The position numbers and the translations under genes were made by a program. DNA of 64,000 nucleotides from Halovulum marinum. GTDB taxonomy: Bacteria; Pseudomonadota; Alphaproteobacteria; Rhodobacterales; Rhodobacteraceae. This document shows, piece after piece, positions 8,800-16,133 of this stretch. Every line of letters starts with the position of its first letter. Within the stretch, counting starts at the first letter, position 1. The stretch is from contig NZ_WIND01000020.1 in NCBI RefSeq assembly GCF_009697225.1, forward strand, positions 1 to 64,000, read 5' to 3'. Below the pieces are notes generated by a model, which did not search any database, was not told the origin of the DNA, and saw nothing but the letters and a program-made list of their open reading frames with translations.

Positions 8800-8944
8800 C
8801 GCGCTTGCCCTTTCCGCTGTGGTTGCCGTCGCGGATCAGCATACCGCCGGGGGCGCCGGAAATTTCGCGGCAGGGGCCGGACCGGGCCGCGGATCCGCCG
8901 GTCGCGGCCGGCCCGCGCCGGGCATCCGCCGGCGGCGGCCGCGC

Positions 8945-9436
8945 TCAGCCGGAAGCGTCGGGAATCAGCAGATCCAGCGGCGGCGGCGCGGACTTCACCG
9001 GCTTGGTGACGATGTAGCTGAAATAGCGCGCCAGCCCGGCGTTCTGCTCCAGCAGCGCGTCCATCAGCCGCTGATAGGCGTCGATGTCCGCCGTCACCAC
9101 CTGCAGCAGGTAGTCATAGCCGCCGCCCAGCGCCCAGCAGCCGGTGATCTCGTCATGGCGCGCGACCACCGCCTCGAAGCGCTGGAACGACTCGGCCCGG
9201 TGCGCGCCCAGCTCGGCCAGCACGAACACGGTGACGTGCGGCGCCAGCCGGCGCAGCGCCACCTCGGCGCGATAGCCGTCGATCGCGCCGGCCTTCTCCA
9301 GCCGGCCCAGCCGCTCGGCGCAGGCCGAGGCGCCCAGGTTCACCCGCTCGGCCAGCGCGGTCTTGGCGATGCGGCCCTCGCGGGCGAGCACTTGCAGGAT
9401 CGCCAGGTCCCGGCTATCGAGTTTGATAAACGCCAT
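8945..9436 (-). CDS. Lrp/AsnC family transcriptional regulator
   Basis: This 163-residue protein has an N-terminal winged helix-turn-helix (about residues 6-55, starting KLDSRDLAILQVLAREGRIA) and a C-terminal RAM/ligand-binding domain (about 68-145, with GGGYDYLLQV). The start is the ATG at 9436; the open frame extends further upstream but only over the divergent regulator gene. It is transcribed away from the MocR-type gene at 9500, with only 63 bp between the two starts. The dehydrogenase gene follows on the same strand. Likely effector: an amino acid; target not known. Confidence 0.93.
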   Translation of the reverse strand: MAFIKLDSRDLAILQVLAREGRIAKTALAERVNLGASACAERLGRLEKAGAIDGYRAEVALRRLAPHVTVFVLAELGAHRAESFQRFEAVVARHDEITGCWALGGGYDYLLQVVTADIDAYQRLMDALLEQNAGLARYFSYIVTKPVKSAPPPLDLLIPDASG

Positions 9437-9464
9437 GGCAAAGTCATGCGCAGGGGGTCCGGGC

Positions 9465-9506
9465 TTGTCAAATGTCATGACAGGCGCAATGTTCCTTTCA
9501 TGACAA
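9465..9506. promoter_or_regulatory. Divergent promoter/operator between lrp-type and mocR-type genes
   Basis: The 63-bp gap holds TTGTCA (9465-9470) and its complement TGACAA (9501-9506), symmetric about 9485. Inside is a perfect 10-bp palindrome TGTCATGACA (9473-9482), and a near copy TTTCATGACA (9496-9505) lies 23 bp from it, covering the mocR start codon. Two sites about two helical turns apart fit a MocR-type or Lrp-type operator. TGTCAA at 9466-9471 reads TTGACA on the minus strand and could be the -35 of the lrp-type gene. Which protein binds is inference. Confidence 0.55.
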
Positions 9507-10888
9507 TCTGGCCTCCCCGACCCGGCAGCCTGCAGCGGCCGGCCTATCGCTCGCTGGTGCAGCTGATCGAGGCCGCGATCGATTCCGGCGAGCTGAAGCC
9601 GGGGCAGAAGCTGCCGACGCACCGGCAGCTGGCGTTCGATCTCGGGCTCAGCGTGCAGACCGTCAGCCGCGCCTACGACAAGCTGGTCGAGGCCGGCAAG
9701 GTGCAGGGCGAGGTCGGCCGCGGCACCTTCGTGCGCGCGCTGTCCGACGATCTGCGGGTGCCGTTCGTCAGCCACCGCACCGCCGGCCGGCTGATCGACA
9801 TGTCGATCCTGAAGCCGGTGGTCGACCACACCCACAAGGAGGCGTTCCAGAAGGCGCTGCGCGACATCGCCCGCTCGGTGCCCGACGCGGTGCTGGGGGC
9901 GTTCCGCGCCGGCACGCTGCTGGACCGCGACCACGGCGCGGTGGCGCGCTGGCTGGCGCTGTGCGGCCTGACGGCGCCGCCGTCCGCGGTGGTGCCGACC
10001 AACGGCGGCACCGCGGCGATGACCGTGGCGCTGATGACCGCGGCGCATTCCGGCGATCTGGTGGTGGCCGAGGAGATCGGCCACCACACGCTGCGGCCGC
10101 TGACCCGCTATCTCGGGCTGCGGCTGCGCGGGCTGGAGACCGACAAGGGCGGAATCCGCCCCGAGGCGTTCGCGGCCGCGTGCCGCGCAGAGCCGGTCAA
10201 GGTGCTGCACCTGATGCCCACCGGGCTGAACCCGCTGGGCTTCACCATGAGCAGCCGGCGCCGCGAGGCGCTGGTCGAGATCGCCCGGCGCCACGACGTG
10301 CTGATCGTCGAGAACCACTCCAGCGGGCCGCTGCACGAGGCCGCGCCGCCGCCGCTGGCGGTGCTGGCGCCGGAACGGGTGCTGTTCTTCACCAGCCTGA
10401 CCAAATGCGTGCTGCCGGGGCTGCGGATCGGCTTTCTGGTGGTGCCGAACCATCTCGGCGCGGCGGCGGCGAACCGGCACCTGGTGACCAGCTGGATGGC
10501 GACCTCGCTGGCGATGGAGATCGCCCTGCGCTGGATCGAGACCGGCACCGCCGAGCGGCTGCTGCAGCGTCAGCGCGTGGCGCTGGGCGACCGCGCGGAT
10601 TTCGCCGCGTCGGTGCTGAGCCCGGTGGCGCACCGGATCAGCCCCAGCGGCCTGCACGCCTGGCTGCCGTGCGCCGACGTCGCGCAGGAGGACGCGCTGG
10701 CCGCGGCGGCGCGCGACGCCGGCGTGGCGGTGGCGCGCGCCGGCAGTTTCGCCATCGGCGCGCACGACCGCCACCCCGGCCTGCGGCTGGCGCTGGGCGG
10801 GCAGAGCTTCCCGGATTTCGCCCGCGGGCTGCGCATCGTCGCGCGGCTGGCCTCGGAGCACCCCGAGGCGGTGGTGCCGCAGATCTAG
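9500..10888 (+). CDS. MocR-type regulator: GntR HTH fused to aminotransferase-like domain
   Basis: The 462-residue protein has a GntR winged-helix domain (about 10-75, PTHRQLAFDLGLSVQTVSRA) followed by a fold-type I aminotransferase domain. The PLP-binding lysine is K302 in SLTKCVLPGLRIGF. MocR proteins use PLP or its amino adducts as effectors to control amine, amino acid or vitamin B6 genes. The ATG at 9500 is chosen because the N-terminus then starts the DNA-binding domain normally. There is almost no leader, and the start codon overlaps the second operator-like repeat. Possible targets are the divergent lrp-gabD side or the TRAP operon downstream. Confidence 0.9.
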   Translation: MTIWPPRPGSLQRPAYRSLVQLIEAAIDSGELKPGQKLPTHRQLAFDLGLSVQTVSRAYDKLVEAGKVQGEVGRGTFVRALSDDLRVPFVSHRTAGRLIDMSILKPVVDHTHKEAFQKALRDIARSVPDAVLGAFRAGTLLDRDHGAVARWLALCGLTAPPSAVVPTNGGTAAMTVALMTAAHSGDLVVAEEIGHHTLRPLTRYLGLRLRGLETDKGGIRPEAFAAACRAEPVKVLHLMPTGLNPLGFTMSSRRREALVEIARRHDVLIVENHSSGPLHEAAPPPLAVLAPERVLFFTSLTKCVLPGLRIGFLVVPNHLGAAAANRHLVTSWMATSLAMEIALRWIETGTAERLLQRQRVALGDRADFAASVLSPVAHRISPSGLHAWLPCADVAQEDALAAAARDAGVAVARAGSFAIGAHDRHPGLRLALGGQSFPDFARGLRIVARLASEHPEAVVPQI

Positions 10889-10921
10889 CCGCGCGCCACT
10901 TGTACTGATCCAATATCGACA

Positions 10922-10949
10922 TTGACATGATCGGTCCGGGTCCTACTGT
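10922..10949 (+). promoter_or_regulatory. Candidate promoter of the TeaABCD-like operon
   Basis: TTGACA (10922-10927) is followed after 16 bp by TACTGT (10944-10949). This lies 34 bp after the mocR stop codon and 44 bp before the tandem repeats. The short AT-richer stretch stands out from its surroundings. It would give a leader of roughly 255 nt containing the whole repeat array. Confidence 0.4.
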
Positions 10950-10987
10950 CCCGACAATCAGGACAATCGATCCGCCGCGGGCGGATC

Positions 10988-11215
10988 GTGCGGCAGCGCA
11001 TGGACGCAAAGCAGCGCATGGACGCAAAGCAGCGCATGGACGCAAAGCAGCGCATGGACGCAAAGCAGCGCATGGACGCAAAGCAGCGCATGGACGCAAA
11101 GCAGCGCATGGACGCAAAGCAGCGCATGGACGCAAAGCAGCGCATGGACGCAAAGCAGCGCATGGACGCGAAGCAGCGCATGGACAGGAAATCGACAGGA
11201 AAGGAAGTTTCATGA
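10988..11215 (+). CDS. Possible repeat-peptide leader ORF overlapping the TRAP binding-protein gene
   Basis: From a GTG at 10988 (and from the ATG in each repeat) a 75-codon frame reads MDAKQR hexapeptides in series. It ends in TGA at 11213-11215, which overlaps the binding-protein ATG (11212-11214) as ATGA, the classic layout for translational coupling. The last codons before the stop include GGAAAGGAAG, which also serves as the ribosome binding site of the next gene. I see no good Shine-Dalgarno before the GTG. The peptide would be highly charged and repetitive. It may be a real leader or only a by-product of an 18-bp repeat that has no stop in any frame. Confidence 0.3.
   Translation: MRQRMDAKQRMDAKQRMDAKQRMDAKQRMDAKQRMDAKQRMDAKQRMDAKQRMDAKQRMDAKQRMDRKSTGKEVS
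10993..11190 (+). repeat. Tandem array of 18-bp repeats (10 units plus a degenerate 11th)
   Basis: The unit GCAGCGCATGGACGCAAA starts at 10993 and repeats every 18 bp. Units 1-9 are identical, unit 10 (11155-11172) has one A-to-G change, and unit 11 (11173-11190) diverges in its last bases. There are no spacers. Because 18 is a multiple of three and no frame has a stop, all three forward frames are open: MDAKQR, GRKAAH and WTQSSA. The array fills most of the 323-bp gap between the mocR-type gene and the TRAP operon. Length variation by slippage would be expected. Confidence 0.97.
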
Positions 11216-12240
11216 CCAAGACCCACAGGACGCTGATGTCCGGTCTGGCGGTCGGGGCCGTCGCCGCCGTCGCCGCCACCGTCGCCGCGCCCGCCGACGC
11301 CGAGACCTGGCGCTACGCCTTCGAGGAGGCGCTGGACGAGGTCCAGGGCAAGTACGCGCAGAAGTTCAAGGAAGAGGTCGAGGCCAACTCCGAGCACGAG
11401 ATCCAGCTGTTCCCCTACGGCACGCTCGGCGAGTCCGCCGACATCATGGAGCAGGCCCAGGCCGGCATCCTGCAGTTCGTCGACCAGTCGCCCGGCTTCA
11501 CCGGCGCGCTGATCCCCGAGGCGCAGGTGTTCTTCGTGCCCTACCTGCTGCCGCAGGAGGACGAGGAGCTGTTCGAGTTCTTCCGCACCTCGAAGGCGAT
11601 CAACGAGATGTTCCCCGAGCTCTACGCCCAGCAGGGGCTGGAACTGCTCAGCATGTTCCCCGAGGGCGACGTCTGCCTGACCACGCAGGAGCCGGTGCGC
11701 AGCCCTGAGGACCTGAACGAGGTCAAGTTCCGGGTGATGACCAACCCGCTGCTGGTGGAAAGCTACCGCGCGTTCGGCGCCACCCCGACGCCGCTGCCCT
11801 GGGGCGAGGTCTACGGCGCGCTGCAGACCGGCATCATCCAGGGCCAGGAGAACCCCGGCTTCTTCCTCGAGTCGACGAAGATGTACGAGGTCACCGACGT
11901 CATCACCTGTATCGGCCACAACAACTTCACCACCGCGGTGATGGCCAACAAGGATTTCTTCGACGGGCTGTCCGAAGAGGACCAGCAGGTGATCCGGAAC
12001 GCCACCGACGTCGCGTTCGAGTACATCCTCGAATACCAGTCCGGGCTGCAGGAGGAATCGCTCGAGAAGATCAAGCAGGCCAAGCCCGAGATGGAGATCA
12101 ACATCCTCTCCGAGGAAGAGCGCCAGCCGTTCATGGACACCGCCGGCGAGGTCGAGGAGGCGTTCATCGAGATGACCGGCGACAGCGGCAGGAAGATCCT
12201 CGAGCAGATGAAACAGGATCTGGCCGCGGTCGGGGGCTGA
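11212..12240 (+). CDS. teaA: TRAP transporter substrate-binding protein, TeaA-like (ectoine type)
   Basis: The 342-residue precursor has a signal peptide (cleavage about residue 30, ADA/ETW) and a DctP-family periplasmic binding domain. Several stretches agree, from memory, with the ectoine-binding protein TeaA of Halomonas: WRYA-EE at the mature N-terminus, GILQFV-QSPGFTG, KAINEMFP, and AFGATPTPLPWGEVYG with QTGII-GQENP. The ATG at 11212 is used because GGAAG lies 4 nt upstream and the signal peptide begins there. In-frame codons run further upstream only through the DNA repeats. The permeases and a stress protein follow, as in teaABCD. A region near the TeaA pocket reads HNNF where I recall HGWF, so the ligand may differ from ectoine. 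Confidence 0.85.
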   Translation: MTKTHRTLMSGLAVGAVAAVAATVAAPADAETWRYAFEEALDEVQGKYAQKFKEEVEANSEHEIQLFPYGTLGESADIMEQAQAGILQFVDQSPGFTGALIPEAQVFFVPYLLPQEDEELFEFFRTSKAINEMFPELYAQQGLELLSMFPEGDVCLTTQEPVRSPEDLNEVKFRVMTNPLLVESYRAFGATPTPLPWGEVYGALQTGIIQGQENPGFFLESTKMYEVTDVITCIGHNNFTTAVMANKDFFDGLSEEDQQVIRNATDVAFEYILEYQSGLQEESLEKIKQAKPEMEINILSEEERQPFMDTAGEVEEAFIEMTGDSGRKILEQMKQDLAAVGG

Positions 12241-12271
12241 CCGCCTTGCCGGACCGCGCCTGCGCGCCCTA

Positions 12272-12300
12272 CGCCCCCCGCGGATCTGCCGCGGGGGGCG
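12272..12300 (+). terminator. Intra-operon hairpin between TRAP binding-protein and permease genes
   Basis: A perfect 12-bp stem, CGCCCCCCGCGG (12272-12283) with CCGCGGGGGGCG (12289-12300), and a 5-nt loop lie 31 nt after the binding-protein stop and 30 nt before the small permease start. In transporter operons such structures partly terminate transcription or protect the upstream mRNA, giving more binding protein than permease. Confidence 0.7.
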
Positions 12301-12330
12301 CGTCATGCCAGCAGCGAACGGGGTAGCCCG

Positions 12331-12960
12331 GTGTCAGAAGACAAGTCCAACTCGCAGCTCAGGTCGCAGACCGACACCACCGGCACCGACGATCCGCCGC
12401 TCGAATCCTACCGCTCCAGCCTGCCCGGCCCGCTGGGCGCGATCGACAACGCGATCAGCCGCGTCGAATCGGTGATGCTGGCGACCGGGGTGCTGCTGAT
12501 GGCGGCGAACACCATCGCCAATGTCGTCGGCCGCTTCGTGTTCCAGAACTCGATCTTCTTCTCCGAGGAACTGAACCGGATCCTGATCATCCTGATCACC
12601 TTCGCCGGCATCTCCTACGCCGCGCGGCAGGGGCGGCACATCCGCATGTCGGCGATCTTCGACGCGCTGCCGTTCCGGCTGCGCAAGCCGCTGATGATCC
12701 TGATCGCGCTGGTCACGGCGGTATTCATGCTGGGGCTGGCCTGGTACTCGTTCCAGTACATCCTGACGCAGGCCGGCCGCGGCCGGGTGCTGCCGTCGCT
12801 GCAGATCCCGGTGTGGGTCATCCTGGTCTGGGTGCCGATCGGCTTCTTCATGACCGGGCTGCAGTACATCCTGACCGCGATCAAGAACATGATCGAGCGC
12901 GACATCTACCTGTCGACCAACGTGATCGAGGGCTACGACGACGAAGAGCTGGAGGTCTGA
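12331..12960 (+). CDS. teaB: TRAP transporter small permease subunit (DctQ/TeaB-like)
   Basis: The 209-residue protein has a polar N-terminal tail of about 45 residues and then four membrane segments (about 47-66, 83-100, 125-145, 160-182), the DctQ pattern. It is the inner-membrane partner of the large permease in Na+-driven, binding-protein-dependent uptake. The start is the GTG at 12331; no strong ribosome binding site is visible. It ends 3 nt before the large permease gene. Confidence 0.9.
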   Translation: MSEDKSNSQLRSQTDTTGTDDPPLESYRSSLPGPLGAIDNAISRVESVMLATGVLLMAANTIANVVGRFVFQNSIFFSEELNRILIILITFAGISYAARQGRHIRMSAIFDALPFRLRKPLMILIALVTAVFMLGLAWYSFQYILTQAGRGRVLPSLQIPVWVILVWVPIGFFMTGLQYILTAIKNMIERDIYLSTNVIEGYDDEELEV

Positions 12961-12963
12961 GCC

Positions 12964-14250
12964 ATGGCGGTCACCATCTTCTCGATCATGATCGTGCTGC
13001 TGCTGCTGGGCTTTCCGATGATGATCCCGCTGATCGTCGGCGCCTTCGTCGGCTTCTATTCCATGTTCGGCGGCCTGGCGCAGATGGAGACCATGGTCCA
13101 GCAGATGATGGCCGGGATCCGGCCGGCATCGCTGATCGCGGTGCCGATGTTCATCTTCGCCGCCGACATCATGACCCGCGGCCAGTCGGCGGGCCGGCTG
13201 ATCGACCTGGTGATGAGCTTCGTCGGCCATCTCAAGGGCGGGCTGGCGGTGTCGACCGCGGCGGCCTGCACCATGTTCGGCGCGGTCTCGGGCTCGACCC
13301 AGGCGACGGTGGTGGCGATCGGCTCGCCGCTGCGGCCGCGGATGCTGAAGGCGGGCTACAACGACAGCTTCGTGCTGGCGCTGATCGTCAACGCCTCGGA
13401 CATCGCCTTCCTGATCCCGCCGTCGATCGGCATGATCATCTACGGCGTGGTCTCGAACACCTCGATCGCCGAGCTGTTCATCGCCGGCATCGGGCCGGGC
13501 CTGCTGATCCTGGTGCTGTTCTCGATCTACTCGTACATCTACGCGGTCCGCAACAACGTGCCGACCGAGGACAAGACCAGCTGGGGCGATCGGCTGCGCG
13601 CCACCCGCGCGGCGCTGTGGCCGCTGGGCTTCCCGGCGATCATCATCGGCGGCATCTACGGCGGCATCTTCTCGCCGACCGAGGCGGCGGCGGCCTGCGT
13701 GCTGTACGCGCTGGTGCTCGAGACCATCGTGTTCCGCGAGCTGGACCTGAAGGGCGTCTACGCCACCGCCAAGTCCACCGGGCTGATCACCGCGGTGGTG
13801 TTCATCCTGGTCGCGGCGGGGGCGGCGTTCTCGTGGGTGATCTCGTTCGCGCAGATCCCGCAGGCGGTGCTGGGCTCGATCGGCATCGACCAGATGGGGC
13901 CGATCGGGGTGCTGTTCGTGATCTCGATCGCGTTCTTCATCGGCTGCATGTTCGTCGACCCGATCGTGGTGATCCTGGTGTTCGTGCCGATCTTCGCGCC
14001 GGTGGTCGAGTCGGTCGGGCTGGACCCGGTGCTGGTCGGCACGGTGATCACCCTGCAGGTCGCCATCGGCTCGGCCACGCCGCCGTTCGGCTGCGACATC
14101 TTCACCGCCATCGCGGTGTTCAAGCGGCCCTACTTCGAGGTGATCCGCGGCACGCCGCCGTTCATCCTGATGCTGCTGTCGGTGTCGGTCGCGCTGATCT
14201 TCTTTCCGCAGATCGCCCTGTTCCTGCGCGATCTCGCCTTCGCCAGGTGA
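12964..14250 (+). CDS. teaC: TRAP transporter large permease subunit (DctM/TeaC-like)
   Basis: The 428-residue protein has about 12 hydrophobic segments and the DctM pattern: an N-terminal half with VPMFIFAADIMTRG and GAVSGSTQATVVAIG, and a C-terminal half with FIGCMFVDPIVVILVFVPIF and GSATPPFGCDIF. It is the transporting subunit in the inner membrane. Length is normal. It forms one unit with the upstream binding protein and small subunit and ends 28 nt before the universal stress protein gene. Confidence 0.93.
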   Translation: MAVTIFSIMIVLLLLGFPMMIPLIVGAFVGFYSMFGGLAQMETMVQQMMAGIRPASLIAVPMFIFAADIMTRGQSAGRLIDLVMSFVGHLKGGLAVSTAAACTMFGAVSGSTQATVVAIGSPLRPRMLKAGYNDSFVLALIVNASDIAFLIPPSIGMIIYGVVSNTSIAELFIAGIGPGLLILVLFSIYSYIYAVRNNVPTEDKTSWGDRLRATRAALWPLGFPAIIIGGIYGGIFSPTEAAAACVLYALVLETIVFRELDLKGVYATAKSTGLITAVVFILVAAGAAFSWVISFAQIPQAVLGSIGIDQMGPIGVLFVISIAFFIGCMFVDPIVVILVFVPIFAPVVESVGLDPVLVGTVITLQVAIGSATPPFGCDIFTAIAVFKRPYFEVIRGTPPFILMLLSVSVALIFFPQIALFLRDLAFAR

Positions 14251-14278
14251 CCCGCCGCCCCCCACCCGAGAGAGCGCC

Positions 14279-14719
14279 ATGTTCAAGCACATCCTGACGC
14301 CCTACGACGGCTCGAAGAACGCCGACCGCGCGCTGGCCAAGGCCGGCGAGCTGGCCGCGCTGGTGGCCGCGCCGGTGACGATCCTGACCATCTACCGGCA
14401 CCACTCGATGCTCGAGGCGTCGCTGTCGATGGTGCGTCCGCAGGAGCCGGGCAACATCGACGAGGCGATGCGCGCGCACGCCACCCAGACCGCGCAGCAC
14501 GGCAAGGAGGTGCTGAAGCGGGCCGGGGCGCAGAACGTGCGCGCCTTCGTGCGCTCGGGGCGGCCGGCGCGGACCATCGTCGACTTCGCCCTGAAGCACG
14601 AGATCGACCTGATCGTGCTGGGCAGCCGCGGCCTCGGCGCGTCGGGCGACAGCTACATGCTGGGCAGCGTCTCGCACAAGGTCACCGGGCTGGCGAACAT
14701 CCCCGTGCTGGTGGTGTGA
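14279..14719 (+). CDS. teaD: Universal stress protein, TeaD-like
   Basis: The 146-residue protein is a UspA-fold protein: N-terminal HILTPYDGSKNADRAL and the ATP-binding signature GSRGLGASGDSYMLGS (GxxG-x9-GS). In Halomonas the fourth gene of teaABCD is a nucleotide-binding universal stress protein that lowers transport activity; the same gene order here suggests the same role. GAGAG lies a few bases before the ATG. It is the last gene of the operon. Confidence 0.9.
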   Translation: MFKHILTPYDGSKNADRALAKAGELAALVAAPVTILTIYRHHSMLEASLSMVRPQEPGNIDEAMRAHATQTAQHGKEVLKRAGAQNVRAFVRSGRPARTIVDFALKHEIDLIVLGSRGLGASGDSYMLGSVSHKVTGLANIPVLVV

Positions 14720-14760
14720 CCGCGCGCCGCGCCGCCGCCCGCCAGGCGAAGCCGGGGCCG

Positions 14761-14818
14761 TTGACGAGGTTTTCATGAACAGTCTCCCTTCAGGATCAAG
14801 GGCTTGAGGGGGTTTCAC
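14761..14818 (-). repeat. Copy A of a 3'-flanking element shared with 63131-63190
   Basis: Read on the minus strand from 14818, 25 bases match the start of the element at 63131 with one gap and one substitution over 26 positions; the next 30 bases are weaker matches. The core holds the inverted repeat TCAAG-CC-CTTGA. It begins 28 nt after the stop of the minus-strand gene at 14847, in the gap between convergent genes. Confidence 0.6.
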
Positions 14819-14846
14819 GCCGGTCAGGTGAGCTCCGCGGCGACGC

Positions 14847-16076
14847 TCAGGCCGCCTCGCCGCGCCGCGCCCGCTGCGCCCCGCGCCGGCCGGCGAAGCG
14901 CGCCGACAGCCGCTGCGGACCGGCGATGGTGGCGATCCAGTCCCAGGCGCCGGGGCGCTCGTTGGCGTGCATGTAGATGAAGTGGGTGTCGAAGATGCGC
15001 AGCCGCAGCCGGCGCAGCGTCGCCCGGGTGAAGATCCGGTCCAGCCGCGCCGACACCACCAGCGGGTTGCGCCGGTCCGCGGGCGCCGGCACGTCGGGCA
15101 TCGCCGTCATGTCGAGCAGCGACAGGCACAGCGCGTCGCGCGGGCTGGAGACGTCGACCCAGTCGACCCGCTCCGAGGCCGCCAGCGCCGACAGCATCCG
15201 GCGGATCTCGCCGGCCTCGGGCAGGAAGCTTTTCAGCCCGATCGACTGGCCCAGCGTCAACAGCGACACCGGCGGGCCCTCGGGGTGGTCGGCGATCATC
15301 CGGCCCAGCACCTCGACCGCCTGGTAGGCGCCCGAGGAATGGCCGATCACCAGCACCTCGTCATAGGCGCCGGAGCGGGCCGCGGTCTCGACGATCTCGG
15401 CGAACCGGTCGAGCCGCTCGGTCATCTGCGGCGCACGGCCGACCGCCTCGTCGATGGCGAAGCCGAAGTCGTGGCTCAGGTACTGGATGTACATCGGCCC
15501 CTCCATCCAGCGCGCCAGCCGCAGCACCGGCCAGACGGCAAGCGCCGCGACCGGCAGGCCCAGCAGCGCCGGCAGCCCCTGGCCCGCGGCGAGCCACGCG
15601 GCGGCGAGCCCGGCCAGAACCGGCAGCGCGGCCAGCACCAGCATCCAGAAATAGGGATAGAGCGTCATCGCCCCCGCGGCCGGGTCCAGCCGCAGCCCGC
15701 GCAGGAACCAGCCGCAGCGCAGCAGCCGGGCAGCGTCGCGCATCGCCGCGGTGAAGGTCTGCAGCCGGGTGCGGTGCATGCGCCGGATCACGATGTCGTC
15801 CCAGCGCAGGTAGGTGTAGTCGGTCTCGACCGGGCCGCCCGGACCGCCCCAGCGCAGCGTCCAGGCCGCCTCCAGCTTGCTGACGCGGCGCCGCGGGGTG
15901 ACCTCGAGCGGGACGTCGAACCGCCCGGCATATGCCGCCGCCTGCTCGGCGATCATGCGGTGGTACACGCCGGCGCCGCGCGGATCGAAGCCGTGGACGT
16001 AGAACGCCTTGCGCCGCCGGACCGGGGGCGCTGCGGGGCGTGCGTCTGCGGAAGCGGAAGCGGAAGCGGGCGTCAT
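14847..16076 (-). CDS. Membrane-anchored alpha/beta-hydrolase-like protein
   Basis: This 409-residue protein is not a named family I recognise. It has an N-terminal soluble part (KAFYVHGFDPRGAGVYHRM, a hydrolase-like oxyanion HG motif), two membrane segments around 138-185, and a nucleophile elbow VIGHSSGAY (GxSxG) in the C-terminal half. A later histidine in THFIYMHA could complete the triad. An alpha/beta hydrolase facing the cytoplasm or periplasm is inferred. The N-terminus carries a microrepeat (SASASA) from GGAAGC triplication. It is the last gene of a four-gene minus-strand run with two transglutaminase-like proteins and an ATP-grasp/alpha-E fusion. Confidence 0.75.
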   Translation of the reverse strand: MTPASASASADARPAAPPVRRRKAFYVHGFDPRGAGVYHRMIAEQAAAYAGRFDVPLEVTPRRRVSKLEAAWTLRWGGPGGPVETDYTYLRWDDIVIRRMHRTRLQTFTAAMRDAARLLRCGWFLRGLRLDPAAGAMTLYPYFWMLVLAALPVLAGLAAAWLAAGQGLPALLGLPVAALAVWPVLRLARWMEGPMYIQYLSHDFGFAIDEAVGRAPQMTERLDRFAEIVETAARSGAYDEVLVIGHSSGAYQAVEVLGRMIADHPEGPPVSLLTLGQSIGLKSFLPEAGEIRRMLSALAASERVDWVDVSSPRDALCLSLLDMTAMPDVPAPADRRNPLVVSARLDRIFTRATLRRLRLRIFDTHFIYMHANERPGAWDWIATIAGPQRLSARFAGRRGAQRARRGEAA

Positions 16077-16133
16077 CCGGCGACTATGGGCAAGCCGCCG
16101 GGACTTTCCAAGCGGCCATGCGCGCGCGCCCGA

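Noticed and set aside
10993-11190. CRISPR array
   Set aside because: The 18-bp units are directly adjacent with no spacers and no cas genes nearby.
10927-11211. N-terminal extension of the TeaA-like protein through the repeats
   Set aside because: The frame is open, but a signal peptide and ribosome binding site start exactly at 11212; the extension would put a long basic repeat before the signal peptide.
12334-14292. Long minus-strand open frame
   Set aside because: Antisense to the TRAP permease genes and of shadow composition (D/R/H/Q-rich); no domain recognisable.
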